Assembly (NCBI RefSeq): GCF_000010165.1
Contig: NC_012491.1
Location: 4,037,501 to 4,101,500, forward strand
DNA: 64,000 bases
Direction: 5' to 3'
Source of the DNA: Brevibacillus brevis NBRC 100599
Lineage (GTDB): Bacteria; Bacillota; Bacilli; Brevibacillales; Brevibacillaceae
Every line of letters begins with the position of its first letter. The stretch's first letter is position 1. The notes beneath the pieces are model-generated. The model searched no databases. It worked only from the letters and a program-made list of their open reading frames with translations, and was not told the origin of the DNA. Made by a program: the position numbers and the translations under genes. This document shows positions 25,249-35,437 of the stretch, piece by piece.

Positions 25249-26631
25249 CTAGTCTCTGTCCTCGTCATGATCGTCATCATCGTGATCTTCATTCCATTCC
25301 TTACCGTGCTTTTTCCAATAGCCATACGCATTGCCGTTGGGATGCTTATCTTTCTGCTTCCCTTTTTCTTTTTTCTTTTTGTCATCATGATCGTCTTCAT
25401 CGCCGTCTGTTGGCTTCACAGGCTCGACAATGACCTTTGTGCTGAGTGCAACGTCAGCTTTCTTAATCAGCTTATCGTCTTCATACAATGCGAATTGAAT
25501 CGATTTGGCACTAAAGGAATGATTCTTGTAAGACAACGTCAAAGAGAACTCGCCTTTGTCATTCGGTTTAATCTCTTTTTTCTTCCCGTCAGGAGCGATC
25601 ACAACCAGCTTAGCATCGTCCTTTTTGTTCCAGCCGCTTACTGTCCCCTTCACCTGGATGGACTTGGCGGCAGGATTGTTTACAGCAGTCGCCTTGATGA
25701 CATATGCGGTCGCCTGATCCTTGTCAGGAGCGTTAACGATTTCTACCTGAACAGATTCGGAATCAACCTTCTTGCCATCCTCGTAAACCTCGATCAAGGC
25801 TTTTTGATCTTTTGCGGCTTGTACATCCTTTACTGAAACCGTAAAGCTGCCTACGCCATCCCACAGCTTCTTCACGTTTGCGTCTTTTTTCACGCCATTA
25901 TAGGTGACAGTTACTTTGTCTGCCCCCTGCTTGACAATTCCTTTTACTTTTAATTCCTTTTTCTTCGCATCCAATACAGACATGGTATGGATGATCATTT
26001 CCTGATCTTCTTCTGCTTTTGGAACGATCTTTACCTGTTCGCTATCGACCAGCTTGCTGCCTGCATAGGCGCTTACGGTTACATACGGCTCATAGGATGC
26101 ATCCGGAGCTTCAAAGCTGACCGTAAAAGAATGCTCGTTGGTCGGAACGACTTCAATGATGTCGGAATTTGGCTTTTTCACTACCACCTTGGTGACATCC
26201 GAAGTCACAATCCCCTTTATGTACACCTTGTTATTTTCAGTCTTGGCATTTACGCTCACGATTTCTTCAGCATTCTCTGTCAGGCGCACTTCCAGCCAGA
26301 TGTCGCTGTAGTACTCGTTGTAGATACGCTCCCACTCCGCTTTGTTTTCTTCCATATACGTTTGGAGCTTCGTATTCAAGTTGATTTCATCTACAATGAT
26401 GTACAAGTGATCCGCTTGATTTTTCAAGAGCATGTTCAACGTGGTTGGATCATTTTGGGCCAGTTCTTTTAAATTGTAGCGCGTGACTTGCTTCCCCTCG
26501 TCATTCATGACTACCTTTGTGGCACTTGGACTAGCAATCGAGCTTGCATTGGCAAAAATTGGCGTTAAACAGCCAAGAATACCTGCCGCTGTCACAACTG
26601 CTAATACGGGCTTGGTCATGTACTTCTTCAA
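25249..26631 (-). CDS. Secreted multi-domain protein with Ig-like repeats and acidic tail
   Basis: The 460-residue protein has a signal peptide (cleavage near ANASS, about residue 30). A helical region of about 100 residues follows, then three to four beta-sandwich modules (about 125-210, 215-305 and 315-400). The C-terminal tail is rich in Asp, His and Lys (DGDEDDHDD, DHDDDDHDEDRD). The modules look like bacterial Ig-like or DUF-type adhesion domains; none has a catalytic motif. The tail may bind calcium or another metal, which is inference. The ribosome site is GGGGGAAC. Its stop is ten bases from the converging DUF5665 stop, with the 14-bp palindrome AGAGACTAGTCTCT between. Confidence 0.75.
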   Translation of the reverse strand: MKKYMTKPVLAVVTAAGILGCLTPIFANASSIASPSATKVVMNDEGKQVTRYNLKELAQNDPTTLNMLLKNQADHLYIIVDEINLNTKLQTYMEENKAEWERIYNEYYSDIWLEVRLTENAEEIVSVNAKTENNKVYIKGIVTSDVTKVVVKKPNSDIIEVVPTNEHSFTVSFEAPDASYEPYVTVSAYAGSKLVDSEQVKIVPKAEEDQEMIIHTMSVLDAKKKELKVKGIVKQGADKVTVTYNGVKKDANVKKLWDGVGSFTVSVKDVQAAKDQKALIEVYEDGKKVDSESVQVEIVNAPDKDQATAYVIKATAVNNPAAKSIQVKGTVSGWNKKDDAKLVVIAPDGKKKEIKPNDKGEFSLTLSYKNHSFSAKSIQFALYEDDKLIKKADVALSTKVIVEPVKPTDGDEDDHDDKKKKEKGKQKDKHPNGNAYGYWKKHGKEWNEDHDDDDHDEDRD

Positions 26632-26764
26632 TGGTAGTTCCCCCTTCTAGTCTGCCAAAATCCCCCTGCTTGCTTGGGTCTTTCATATTGACGGGAAATC
26701 ATTTTCAAAAGTTGCAGCATCCAGGAAACCGCGTCTTATTACCTATGAAAACCACTTGAAACAA

Positions 26765-26815
26765 AAAAACTCCCCCCAACTTCCGAATCATTTCGGCAAG
26801 TGGAGAGGAGTCTTT
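26765..26815 (-). terminator. Terminator of the ylaH operon
   Basis: On the minus strand ACTCCTCTCCACTT..CCGAA pairs with TTCGG..AAGTTGGGGGGAGT, followed by TTTTTTTG. Confidence 0.85.
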
Positions 26816-26821
26816 GTCCCG

Positions 26822-27097
26822 TTAGTTGCAGTTGTACTTGGGCTCACTTTCAATCGCGACCAATAAAGCTTCGACTGATTCAGCAGGGTATCGCACTTCC
26901 ACGGACTGTGAATCAGCGTTCCCCGATAGCACATACCAGCTACCTTCCTGACGATACCCGATATCGCTCATTTGATGATCCTCATGTAGCAATTGCAAGA
27001 AAAAAGCAGCTGTATCCAAAGCAGAGCGGTCCTCTGGTCGCGCATCGGCAACCAATTGAATTTGGAGCCAATTAAAAAGTGCATCTTCACGCTTCAC
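26822..27097 (-). CDS. Small hypothetical protein in the ylaH operon
   Basis: This is a 91-residue acidic, soluble protein, starting MKREDALFNWLQIQLVAD. The start is GTG at 27097 with GAGGAG upstream. It follows the YlaH-type gene by ten bases and ends before a terminator, so the two are co-transcribed. I recognise no domain. Confidence 0.7.
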   Translation of the reverse strand: MKREDALFNWLQIQLVADARPEDRSALDTAAFFLQLLHEDHQMSDIGYRQEGSWYVLSGNADSQSVEVRYPAESVEALLVAIESEPKYNCN

Positions 27098-27107
27098 GCG
27101 ATTCTCC

Positions 27108-27434
27108 TCACTTTCGCCCAGTTTGCTCCGGTTTGATCCGTACCTTTACAATCACGAGAATCGCGATCGCCACCAGCATTGCACTTTTCACAGGAAGCTG
27201 CACATCCAAAATAGCGAAAATGAGAGCTCCAACAAATAAAAGGATGTACAAGAGCACATTTTTCAAAATAGGCATACGGATACGGGTAGCAAAGCCAAGA
27301 TAATAGACAATAATTAATTCCGCAAACAAAATCCAAGCGCGATATTTATCAGCCCACATGCGAAAGCTGTCAAATGCTGTGAGCTGATCTGGATTCGTTG
27401 GCACATAGGTTGATGCGATTTGTATCCAGTCCAT
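27108..27434 (-). CDS. ylaH: YlaH-like membrane protein
   Basis: The 108-residue protein has three predicted spans (about 34-50, 57-77 and 82-100), ending in a basic tail. Sequence and place (near typA, B. subtilis ylaG) fit the YlaH family of unknown function. ATG 27434 has AGGAGAG upstream; the GTG just before it is the alternative. The promoter is not obvious in the 231 bp upstream, which holds nothing else recognisable apart from the gpx promoter region. Confidence 0.78.
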   Translation of the reverse strand: MDWIQIASTYVPTNPDQLTAFDSFRMWADKYRAWILFAELIIVYYLGFATRIRMPILKNVLLYILLFVGALIFAILDVQLPVKSAMLVAIAILVIVKVRIKPEQTGRK

Positions 27435-27665
27435 CACTTATCTCTCCTGTCTTCAAGCGGTGAAACCCCTACTGCTTCACATGCCACCTCATAGGCGGAA
27501 TGAAACGAATAGTCACTCCTTTTTTCTTAGGAAAACGCTATCTTTCTTACTTTATCAGGTGGTGGATTCTGTGTCAAAAAACGGTAGGCCCTTCCATGTG
27601 GCTGGCATGATTTTCGCCGTACATGCTATGATGAGGATATGTCAGTAGAAAAAGGTGGGAATAAG

Positions 27666-28139
27666 ATGAGCTTGTATGATATTGCCGTCAAAACGATTTC
27701 CGGTGAAGAAAAGACTTTGGCCGCCTTCAAAGGCCACGTACTGCTAATCGTGAACGTCGCCAGCCAATGCGGACTTACCCCTCAATACAAAGGGCTACAG
27801 GAGCTGTATGAGCGTTATCAAGATAAGGGTCTCGTCGTTCTCGGCTTTCCTTGCAACCAGTTCGCTGGGCAAGAGCCTGGAACAGAAGAAGAAATCGCAA
27901 CGTTCTGCGATCGCAATTACGGCGTGACGTTCCCGCTTTTTGCGAAGATCGATGTCAATGGTCCTGGTACCCACCCGTTGTATCAGTACTTGAAGGAACA
28001 TGCTCCAAGCGAAGAAAATCCAGATATCGAATGGAACTTCGCCAAATTCCTCGTGGATAAAGACGGTCGTGTCGTGAAACGCATCAGTGCTCGTACTCAA
28101 CCCGAAGAAATCTGCTCAGATATCGAGAGTCTGTTGTAA
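27666..28139 (+). CDS. Glutathione peroxidase family protein (thiol peroxidase)
   Basis: The 157-residue thioredoxin-fold peroxidase has NVASQCGLTPQYKGL (peroxidatic Cys35), the catalytic GFPCNQFAGQEPG and the late WNFAKFLVD. In Bacillales these Cys-type enzymes (BsaA/GpxA) reduce peroxides with thioredoxin rather than glutathione. ATG at 27666 follows AAGGTGGGAA. A TATGAT -10 lies near 27628. Confidence 0.92.
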   Translation: MSLYDIAVKTISGEEKTLAAFKGHVLLIVNVASQCGLTPQYKGLQELYERYQDKGLVVLGFPCNQFAGQEPGTEEEIATFCDRNYGVTFPLFAKIDVNGPGTHPLYQYLKEHAPSEENPDIEWNFAKFLVDKDGRVVKRISARTQPEEICSDIESLL

Positions 28140-28154
28140 GGACAAGCCCAAACA

Positions 28155-28199
28155 AAAACGCCACTTCATCCCCAACAGGATCAAGTGGCGTTCTTTTCT
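28155..28199. terminator. Bidirectional terminator between gpx and typA
   Basis: AACGCCACTT and AAGTGGCGTT form a 10-bp stem between converging genes. Confidence 0.85.
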
Positions 28200-28207
28200 A
28201 ATCAATC

Positions 28208-30049
<1,842 letters not shown>

Positions 30050-30188
30050 GTGAACCTCCTCTATTATGCATACCTTCCATATTAACAGGTAGTGAAACGC
30101 GGCACAATGGGCAGTTTTTTACGGGAGCCACTTCCAGAGTAGGGAACTTTATTTTCGTCATACTAAGGAAAATGGAGGTGGCATACGT

Positions 30189-30800
30189 ATGAATCGGTAC
30201 GGCCCGAAATATTTGGTTGGCTTGCTAACGATTGCAACCATGTTGACCGGATGCGCAAGCTCGAGCAGCCATCCAAAAAATCAAGCGCACACACAAAGTA
30301 CCACCTATCAGCAAGCCCCGGGTGCCAGGACAAGCCTTGCTCATGATTATCATGCCTACACTGGCGGAATCAATGCCCGCAATTATCACAAAGGCTATAC
30401 GGTCAATGGTTTCAATCAGGATTTGGCTGAACAGCTCACCTTGGTCGCAGATGAAGTACCTGGTGTGGAGCGGGCTACTGTTCTCGTGAGTGGAACAGAT
30501 GCTGTCATCGGAATTCGTGTTCGAAAAAATTTTGGCCCTGAGCAAACGCGCATAATCGAACAGCAAGTCCACTCAGCCGTTCGTTCACGTGTTCCCCACT
30601 TCTCCATCCAAGTAGCCTCCGACGCAGCCACATTTGATCGGATTCGTGCCATCCATGCAGATATTTATGAAGAAGCGACGCATCGGACCAATCAAGTTGA
30701 TGTGAGACCCGACATGAACAATCAAATCACCAATACATCCACGGAATTTCGTTCTCTGCTCCACGATATGGGTCTCAGAATTCCTACTGTCACTCCATGA
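30189..30800 (+). CDS. YhcN/YlaJ family sporulation lipoprotein
   Basis: This is a 203-residue lipoprotein with lipobox LTGC near residue 22. A Ser/His/Gln linker and the YhcN/YlaJ domain follow (LAEQLTLVADEVPGVERATVLVSGTDAVIGIRV). It is related to the protein at 21043-21642 and may be a paralogue made for another compartment or stage. The start has AATGGAGG nearby. It is divergent from typA. Confidence 0.85.
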   Translation: MNRYGPKYLVGLLTIATMLTGCASSSSHPKNQAHTQSTTYQQAPGARTSLAHDYHAYTGGINARNYHKGYTVNGFNQDLAEQLTLVADEVPGVERATVLVSGTDAVIGIRVRKNFGPEQTRIIEQQVHSAVRSRVPHFSIQVASDAATFDRIRAIHADIYEEATHRTNQVDVRPDMNNQITNTSTEFRSLLHDMGLRIPTVTP

Positions 30801-30828
30801 TGACAAATAGGAATCGAAGCTCCATATA

Positions 30829-30860
30829 AAAGAGGTGCGGATTTAGTCCGCACCTCTTGA
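30829..30860. terminator. Bidirectional terminator between the YhcN gene and speD
   Basis: AAGAGGTGCGGA-TTTAG-TCCGCACCTCTT is a perfect 12-bp stem with flanking A/T. Confidence 0.92.
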
Positions 30861-30879
30861 AAACTTTTCCATTTGTTAC

Positions 30880-31281
30880 TTACTTTGCCGCTTCAACCAG
30901 TTTCATTTCTGGCTCAACAACTTGCAGTTCACCCAAACCACGAACTAATTTCTTCGCGTAAGTTTTTTCCGGCTTCAGCACGGATACCAAGTAGTCGATG
31001 GCGATTTGCGGATCAACGGTTTCCCCACACGTGTAGCAATCCAGAGCAGCAAAGCCGCGCTCAGGATACGTATGAATGGACAGGTGGCTTTCCGAGAGAA
31101 GAACCAGTACGGTAGCACCCTGAGGAGAAAACTGCTTCGCTTGCACACTCAGTACCGTAGCACCGCATGCCTCAGCAGCCTCTATCATTTCCTTTTTCAA
31201 AAATTCTGCGTCGTTCAACAAATCAAACTGAACTCCCCATGTGTCAACAGCAACGTGTCTTCCGAAAGTCGAATATTCCAT
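30880..31281 (-). CDS. speD: S-adenosylmethionine decarboxylase proenzyme
   Basis: SpeD makes decarboxylated SAM for spermidine. The 133-residue proenzyme is of the short bacterial class. It self-cleaves before the serine in LLSESHLSIHTYPE (Glu64-Ser65) to form the pyruvoyl group; His70 and Cys82 (ALDCYTCGE) are the expected catalytic residues. The start has GAAGGGGG upstream. It complements speA about 5 kb away. A leader of about 130 nt precedes it. Confidence 0.95.
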   Translation of the reverse strand: MEYSTFGRHVAVDTWGVQFDLLNDAEFLKKEMIEAAEACGATVLSVQAKQFSPQGATVLVLLSESHLSIHTYPERGFAALDCYTCGETVDPQIAIDYLVSVLKPEKTYAKKLVRGLGELQVVEPEMKLVEAAK

Positions 31282-31448
31282 CTTTCGGTTCCCCCTTCCT
31301 AACGAGTGTAATGTTAAACATCGCTAGGACCTGCGTCATTCACTAACGGGGGCGGTTTCCGTTGTTATCCACCCTTTAAAGTGAATCCTGGTTCCTAATC
31401 CTGTTTCCAACGAAAACAACAATACCATGCATCGGCCTAGTTTGACAA
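31282..31448 (-). promoter_or_regulatory. speD promoter and long leader
   Basis: TTGTCA (31443-31448) and TATTGT (31419-31424) with an 18-bp spacer form a likely promoter. The leader then runs about 130 nt to speD and contains a GGGTGG...CCGCCC hairpin; I match it to no known riboswitch. The remaining bases up to the GNAT gene at 31602 hold only that gene's promoter region. Confidence 0.45.
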
Positions 31449-31601
31449 TACCCTTTTTCAATAATCTATAAGAACATTACAAATAGGCATGACGGCTGTC
31501 TCTACAGAATGGAGAGCTGACGCCTGCTACAAGTGGCTTTCACCTATTATGATATATGCTAAACTTTTAGAAAGGAACCTGAATGGAGAGGATCACAACA
31601 C

Positions 31602-32096
31602 ATGATTACTATCCGTAATGCCAAACCAGAAGATTTGCCAGCACTAATCGCTATCGAGCACCTTTGCTTCTCACCAGAAGAGGCTGCAACACAGGAAGCA
31701 TTTGAGAAGCGTATTCGTTTGATTCCTGACAGTTTTTTTGTAGCGGAAGCGGATGGGAGCATTGCGGGATTGATCAATGGACCCGTCATCGAATCCCCCT
31801 TCATTACTGATGATCTTTTTCAAACGATTAAAGAAAATCCGGCATCTGGCGGTCATCAAACGATTTTAGGCTTAGCGGTTTCTCCCACTTTTCAAAATCG
31901 CGGCATTGCCTCTATGCTCCTAGCACATCTGGAAGCATCCGCAAAAGTGTCCGGTCGCGAGACGATCACTCTTACGTGTAAAGATAATTTGATTGGCTAC
32001 TATGAAAGACATGGATACCTCAACAACGGTGTTTCCAGCTCAGATCACGCCGGAGAAATTTGGTACAATATGAGCAAGCCATTACCATTGCGCTAA
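31602..32096 (+). CDS. GNAT family N-acetyltransferase
   Basis: The 164-residue protein has the GNAT fold: MITIRNAKPEDLPALIAIE at the N-terminus, the acetyl-CoA loop LGLAVSPTFQNRGIASMLL at about 87-105, and the C-terminal YYERHGYLNNG. It resembles arylalkylamine or serotonin N-acetyltransferase-like bacterial proteins; the substrate is not known. It is a single gene with its own terminator. The ribosome site is AATGGAGAGG. Confidence 0.88.
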   Translation: MITIRNAKPEDLPALIAIEHLCFSPEEAATQEAFEKRIRLIPDSFFVAEADGSIAGLINGPVIESPFITDDLFQTIKENPASGGHQTILGLAVSPTFQNRGIASMLLAHLEASAKVSGRETITLTCKDNLIGYYERHGYLNNGVSSSDHAGEIWYNMSKPLPLR

Positions 32097-32113
32097 ATGT
32101 GAAGGACAAATAG

Positions 32114-32157
32114 TAAAAGCGGGCACCTCTTGTTAGGAGGAAACCCGCTTTTTCTTA
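32114..32157 (+). terminator. Terminator of the GNAT gene
   Basis: AAAGCGGG and CCCGCTTT pair across a loop, followed by TTCTT. Confidence 0.8.
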
Positions 32158-32179
32158 CTCGCTACCTGATCACATAAAT

Positions 32180-32206
32180 AAAAAAGGGCGCCCCGGGCAC
32201 CCTTCT
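32180..32206 (-). terminator. Minus-strand terminator
   Basis: AAGGGTGCC-CGG-GGCGCCCTT followed by TTTT on the minus strand, just after the stop at 32211. Confidence 0.85.
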
Positions 32207-32210
32207 TTCA

Positions 32211-32807
32211 CTAAACTTCTAATTCAAATAGACGTCGCGATAACGTTACCAGTCGAACATCAATTGCTGGAAGTTTTTCTGGGGCAGTTCTCTTTGCCCA
32301 ATTACGCAAATCCAGCCATCGGTCCGTTTCTTGACGTAAGGACTCAATCTCCTGCTCGCTACCATCCTGCTGGAACAAAGCCTCCAGCTCATTGGCCATG
32401 TGCAGAGAGTTATTTTCAAAGATGGACACTTCTTCGTCTCCGGTTAGCTCCTGAATGCTCACAACCGATCCTTGATCGTAGTGATACACCATTGTGAAGC
32501 CGTCGTAAATCCGGTGGACAATTCCATAGCCTCGGAACGCTTTCATTGCTTTTCTCATAGCATTTGCCAGTTGCCGATCTTGGATCAGATACGAGCTGTC
32601 GCATGAGTAGCGGCTGCCAACCCGACAGAAACTCAATTGAATTTCGCCGGTCTTGTCATTCAAGATTACGTCACGATCGCCATTGTCACACACTTTGACT
32701 TGGACTGAAATGTGTTCATTGGTGAAAAGCGAAACGAACTGGTTCAGCTCTTCTTCATTCACCGTAAAATAGGCCTTGGCGTAATTAGTTGCTAAACGCT
32801 GTGCCAT
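32211..32807 (-). CDS. Hypothetical cytoplasmic protein
   Basis: This 198-residue protein starts MAQRLATNYAKAYFTVNEEELNQF. It has an N-terminal alpha/beta part (about 1-110) and a charged helical C-terminal part (about 130-198). There is no signal peptide, membrane span or catalytic motif that I recognise. ATG 32807 has GAGGAG six bases upstream; the upstream in-frame start lies in that site. It is preceded by an unusually long leader. Confidence 0.72.
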   Translation of the reverse strand: MAQRLATNYAKAYFTVNEEELNQFVSLFTNEHISVQVKVCDNGDRDVILNDKTGEIQLSFCRVGSRYSCDSSYLIQDRQLANAMRKAMKAFRGYGIVHRIYDGFTMVYHYDQGSVVSIQELTGDEEVSIFENNSLHMANELEALFQQDGSEQEIESLRQETDRWLDLRNWAKRTAPEKLPAIDVRLVTLSRRLFELEV

Positions 32808-33153
32808 AAATATCTCCTCAATTCTTTTGGTTTGCATGGGTCGAGTATGACCGAACAGTTATCCAAAACAGAGGAGATACGCTAAGTATCAACAAAAGAA
32901 CGCTGTAGAACCTGGCCTTGCCCTCCGCATCGAAAATCGATTTGGGTAATGAAGGCGGATCACCTACTTTTTGTTTTTCGCAAAAAAGCCATTTCTGACA
33001 TCTTTATTATACCTCAGGTGCCCTCAAAAGTCTTGAGCAAAATGACGATGAATTTTAGCAAAAAACCGGAATATCCGCAATCAGAAGCAGGGAAATGAAA
33101 AGAACTCCCTGATTCACTCAAATGCTTGCTGTTTCATTGAAATTCAAAGCGAC
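32808..33153 (-). promoter_or_regulatory. Promoter and about 190-nt leader of unknown role
   Basis: TATAAT on the minus strand (33010-33015) suggests transcription starts near 33003, leaving roughly 190 nt before the ATG. The leader has small hairpins (GATAC-TTAGC-GTATC, GGTC..GACC) and a GCGGAGGGCAAGGCCAGG stretch; no known riboswitch fits. The part 33020-33153 holds no gene or structure that I can see. Confidence 0.35.
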
Positions 33154-33660
33154 TTATATCCCTGCGGTTGAGGTCATCGCTTTTTTGATTGCTGCCTGTT
33201 CTTCTTCAGACAAATGGTAGGTCGATGTACCCTGCTCAAGCGGCTTGGCGTACACGCGAGATTCTTCTCGTCCAAAAATGCTGGTGATCACGACGCCGTT
33301 CCCAGCGTCATCTGTTACCGCCAGCGAAAAGCTAAGATCACTGCCGACATCCCCGAAGGCATTGTAACGGATAATCGCTACTTTGCCGCATTGCGCTGCC
33401 ATTCGTTGTGACAGACGATTGATGGCAAACTGCTGATCGCTATGCTGCTTTTTCATTTCCTCTACCTGATCCAGCAGTTTATGCAAGCCTTCCTCGAGAT
33501 TGGCTCCTCCCGTCCCTGTCATAATCCGGTTGATCGATTTCCTCAATCGACTGGTCCGAACTGACTGCATAATCACGATCCATAATAGGATCAGTGTCAA
33601 TGCGATGACGGCTAAAAGCAGGATCGCTACAGTGGGGATTTGTGATAGGAATGCTTCCAA
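33154..33660 (-). CDS. DUF4446 family membrane-anchored protein
   Basis: The 168-residue protein has one N-terminal membrane helix (about 10-33), a short coiled region (55-85), and a C-terminal domain with CGKVAIIRYNAFGDVGSDLSF, the DUF4446 hallmark. Start is TTG 33660 with AAAGGA upstream. In other Bacillales this family often sits near parB or sporulation genes; its role is unknown. Confidence 0.82.
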   Translation of the reverse strand: MEAFLSQIPTVAILLLAVIALTLILLWIVIMQSVRTSRLRKSINRIMTGTGGANLEEGLHKLLDQVEEMKKQHSDQQFAINRLSQRMAAQCGKVAIIRYNAFGDVGSDLSFSLAVTDDAGNGVVITSIFGREESRVYAKPLEQGTSTYHLSEEEQAAIKKAMTSTAGI

Positions 33661-33791
33661 AACTTTTCTTCCTTTCCGGCGCGTACGTAAATATGCTGTT
33701 AAAAACCTTCTTTATTGTACAACCGTCGGGCCTCCCATTCAAACAAGTCTTTTATAAAAACAACAATTACTAAATGAGCGACTTTTCCACC

Positions 33792-33832
33792 AAAAAAAGC
33801 GACACCCTCATTTGTTTGAGATGTCGCTTTTT
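33792..33832 (-). terminator. Minus-strand terminator
   Basis: AAAAAGCGACA pairs with TGTCGCTTTTT around a TCA..TGA inner stem; T run on the minus strand. It ends the gene at 33888-34487. Confidence 0.88.
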
Positions 33833-33887
33833 CATTCCGTATTGGTTTGTGTCAAACTCATCGTCCTTTGGCTATCCTCCAGTCTGC

Positions 33888-34487
33888 CTACGCTTCCAAA
33901 AGCAACATTTCCCGACGGAGCTGTTTTAATCGCTCTGTGGAGTGTTTCATCTGACTTTGGTCTTTGGCTTGCATCGCGTCATACAACGTCGCCAGTTCAT
34001 AATCCAACTCCAGACGCAGTACCGGGATGCGTTCTTCCGAGTCACGTCGTTTCATCGCGGCAATTACCTGATCCATCGTTACATTGCAAAATTTTTCATA
34101 GATCACTTTTTTCTCAGCTCCTTTTAATTCCACTATTCTGATAACTTCTCCGTACTGGATTTGCTTCAGCAAGACGCACTCCTCAAAAGTGACCTTGATC
34201 ATGGCATGCCCTTTTGCCCGCTCTACGAAGTGGTACAGTACGAGTGCCACCCGAGAATCATTGACAGGAATGCCTGCAATGTGCAGCTTATAGGACCCAT
34301 TTAAACGCTGCATTTTCCAGTCGGATCGGCCATCTGTGGTGTTCACGAGGAGGTGAAACTGCTCGGGAGATTCTTTCCACGTGACGCTCACCCCTGCTTC
34401 CACCAGGGCCTGCACCATCGCGTACAATGTTTTGCGGTCAAACCAAACTGCCAAATGGAAATACTCCAACTCCATGCCGAGATTCAT
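33888..34487 (-). CDS. Hypothetical protein
   Basis: The 199-residue protein begins MNLGMELEYFHLAVWFDRKTLYAMVQALVE. It shows an alpha/beta N-terminal half and a helical, charged C-terminus (about 150-199). No signal peptide and no motif I can assign. GGGAGGGG lies 12 bases before ATG 34487. It is a single gene with its own terminator. The 230 bp to the next gene contains only promoter-like AT-rich sequence. Confidence 0.68.
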   Translation of the reverse strand: MNLGMELEYFHLAVWFDRKTLYAMVQALVEAGVSVTWKESPEQFHLLVNTTDGRSDWKMQRLNGSYKLHIAGIPVNDSRVALVLYHFVERAKGHAMIKVTFEECVLLKQIQYGEVIRIVELKGAEKKVIYEKFCNVTMDQVIAAMKRRDSEERIPVLRLELDYELATLYDAMQAKDQSQMKHSTERLKQLRREMLLLEA

Positions 34488-34717
34488 CTTCTACAGGCCC
34501 CTCCCGTTGACAGAATACTCAGATATCGTTTTCGCCGTAAGGGAGTGAGTGGTATATCATATTATTCAGGCTTTGGTTTTGCTATTCATAAACTCGGCAT
34601 GTATTTTTTTCCTGGATGGTATGATATCATATGGAGGATTCCAAGCTCCCTTGACGGGGACGATCGCCCTTTTCTTTCCAGTAGGGTTTGATGATGCTTA
34701 AAAGAGGTGTTTGTTAC

Positions 34718-35353
34718 ATGCCAACGTTTCCAGGTTTTCGTCAAGAAGATTTTGATGTTTTTGCCATTGATGGACTGGATGCTCGGATGGACGCGATCAA
34801 AACCAATATCCGTCCCAAATTCGAAGTACTCAGCCAACACTTTGCGCCTTTTCTCTCCGTAGCAACCGGGGATGAAATGTTTACGCACATAGCAAAACAT
34901 GCACGCCGCACGGTGAACCCACCAGCTGATACGTGGGTTGCCTGGGCTAATGATAAACGCGGTTACAAAAAACATCCGCACTTTCAAATCGGCTTGTGGG
35001 GAACACATTTGTTCGTTTGGTACGCGGTAATTTACGAGTCTCCTTCCAAAGAGATCATCAGCCATGCGTTTAACAAGCATCTGGATGAGGTTCTTGCGAT
35101 GGTTCCGGAGCACTTTCACTGGTCCCCGGATCATATGCAACCAGCAAGTACGTCTCAAAAAGAATTGGGCAAGGCTGGCGTGAAAAAGCTGGTGGACAGG
35201 CTGGCACAGGTAAAAAAAGCGGAGTTGCTCTGCGGAATTACCATTGATCGTCATGATCCGATTCTTTCAGACGGAGAAGCTTTGGTGAGTCGACTCGAAG
35301 AAACATTTGGCGTGTTGAGTAAGCTCTATACATTAGGAAATTCTCGTGGATAG
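34718..35353 (+). CDS. yktB: DUF1054 protein (YktB-like)
   Basis: The 211-residue protein starts MPTFPGFRQEDFDVFAIDGLDARM and contains HPHFQIGLWGTHLFVW, both typical of DUF1054/UPF0637 proteins such as B. subtilis YktB. The function is unknown. ATG 34718 is preceded by AGAGGTG. The nearby speA matches the B. subtilis speA-yktB region, although the order differs and a flavin oxidoreductase lies between. Confidence 0.85.
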   Translation: MPTFPGFRQEDFDVFAIDGLDARMDAIKTNIRPKFEVLSQHFAPFLSVATGDEMFTHIAKHARRTVNPPADTWVAWANDKRGYKKHPHFQIGLWGTHLFVWYAVIYESPSKEIISHAFNKHLDEVLAMVPEHFHWSPDHMQPASTSQKELGKAGVKKLVDRLAQVKKAELLCGITIDRHDPILSDGEALVSRLEETFGVLSKLYTLGNSRG

Positions 35354-35388
35354 AACGCTTACTGCTTTCTTTAATTAAGTTATATGCA

Positions 35389-35436
35389 AAAGAACAGGTC
35401 CGCTTTCATTTGAAAAACGCAGGCCTGTTCTTTTGT
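35389..35436. terminator. Bidirectional terminator
   Basis: AAAAGAACAGG and CCTGTTCTTTT form an 11-bp stem between converging genes. Confidence 0.88.
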
Positions 35437-35437
35437 T

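Noticed and set aside
25243..25256. Perfect palindrome AGAGACTAGTCTCT as an operator
   Set aside because: It overlaps two converging gene ends with no T run and no promoter nearby, so neither operator nor terminator is supported.
32955..32985. GGCGGATCACCTACTTTTT resembling the 16S rRNA 3' end
   Set aside because: Only about 12-14 bases agree and no rRNA sequence surrounds them; chance similarity.
34586..35254. 222-codon minus-strand frame
   Set aside because: Antisense to the DUF1054 gene, which has a good ribosome site and a known family pattern.
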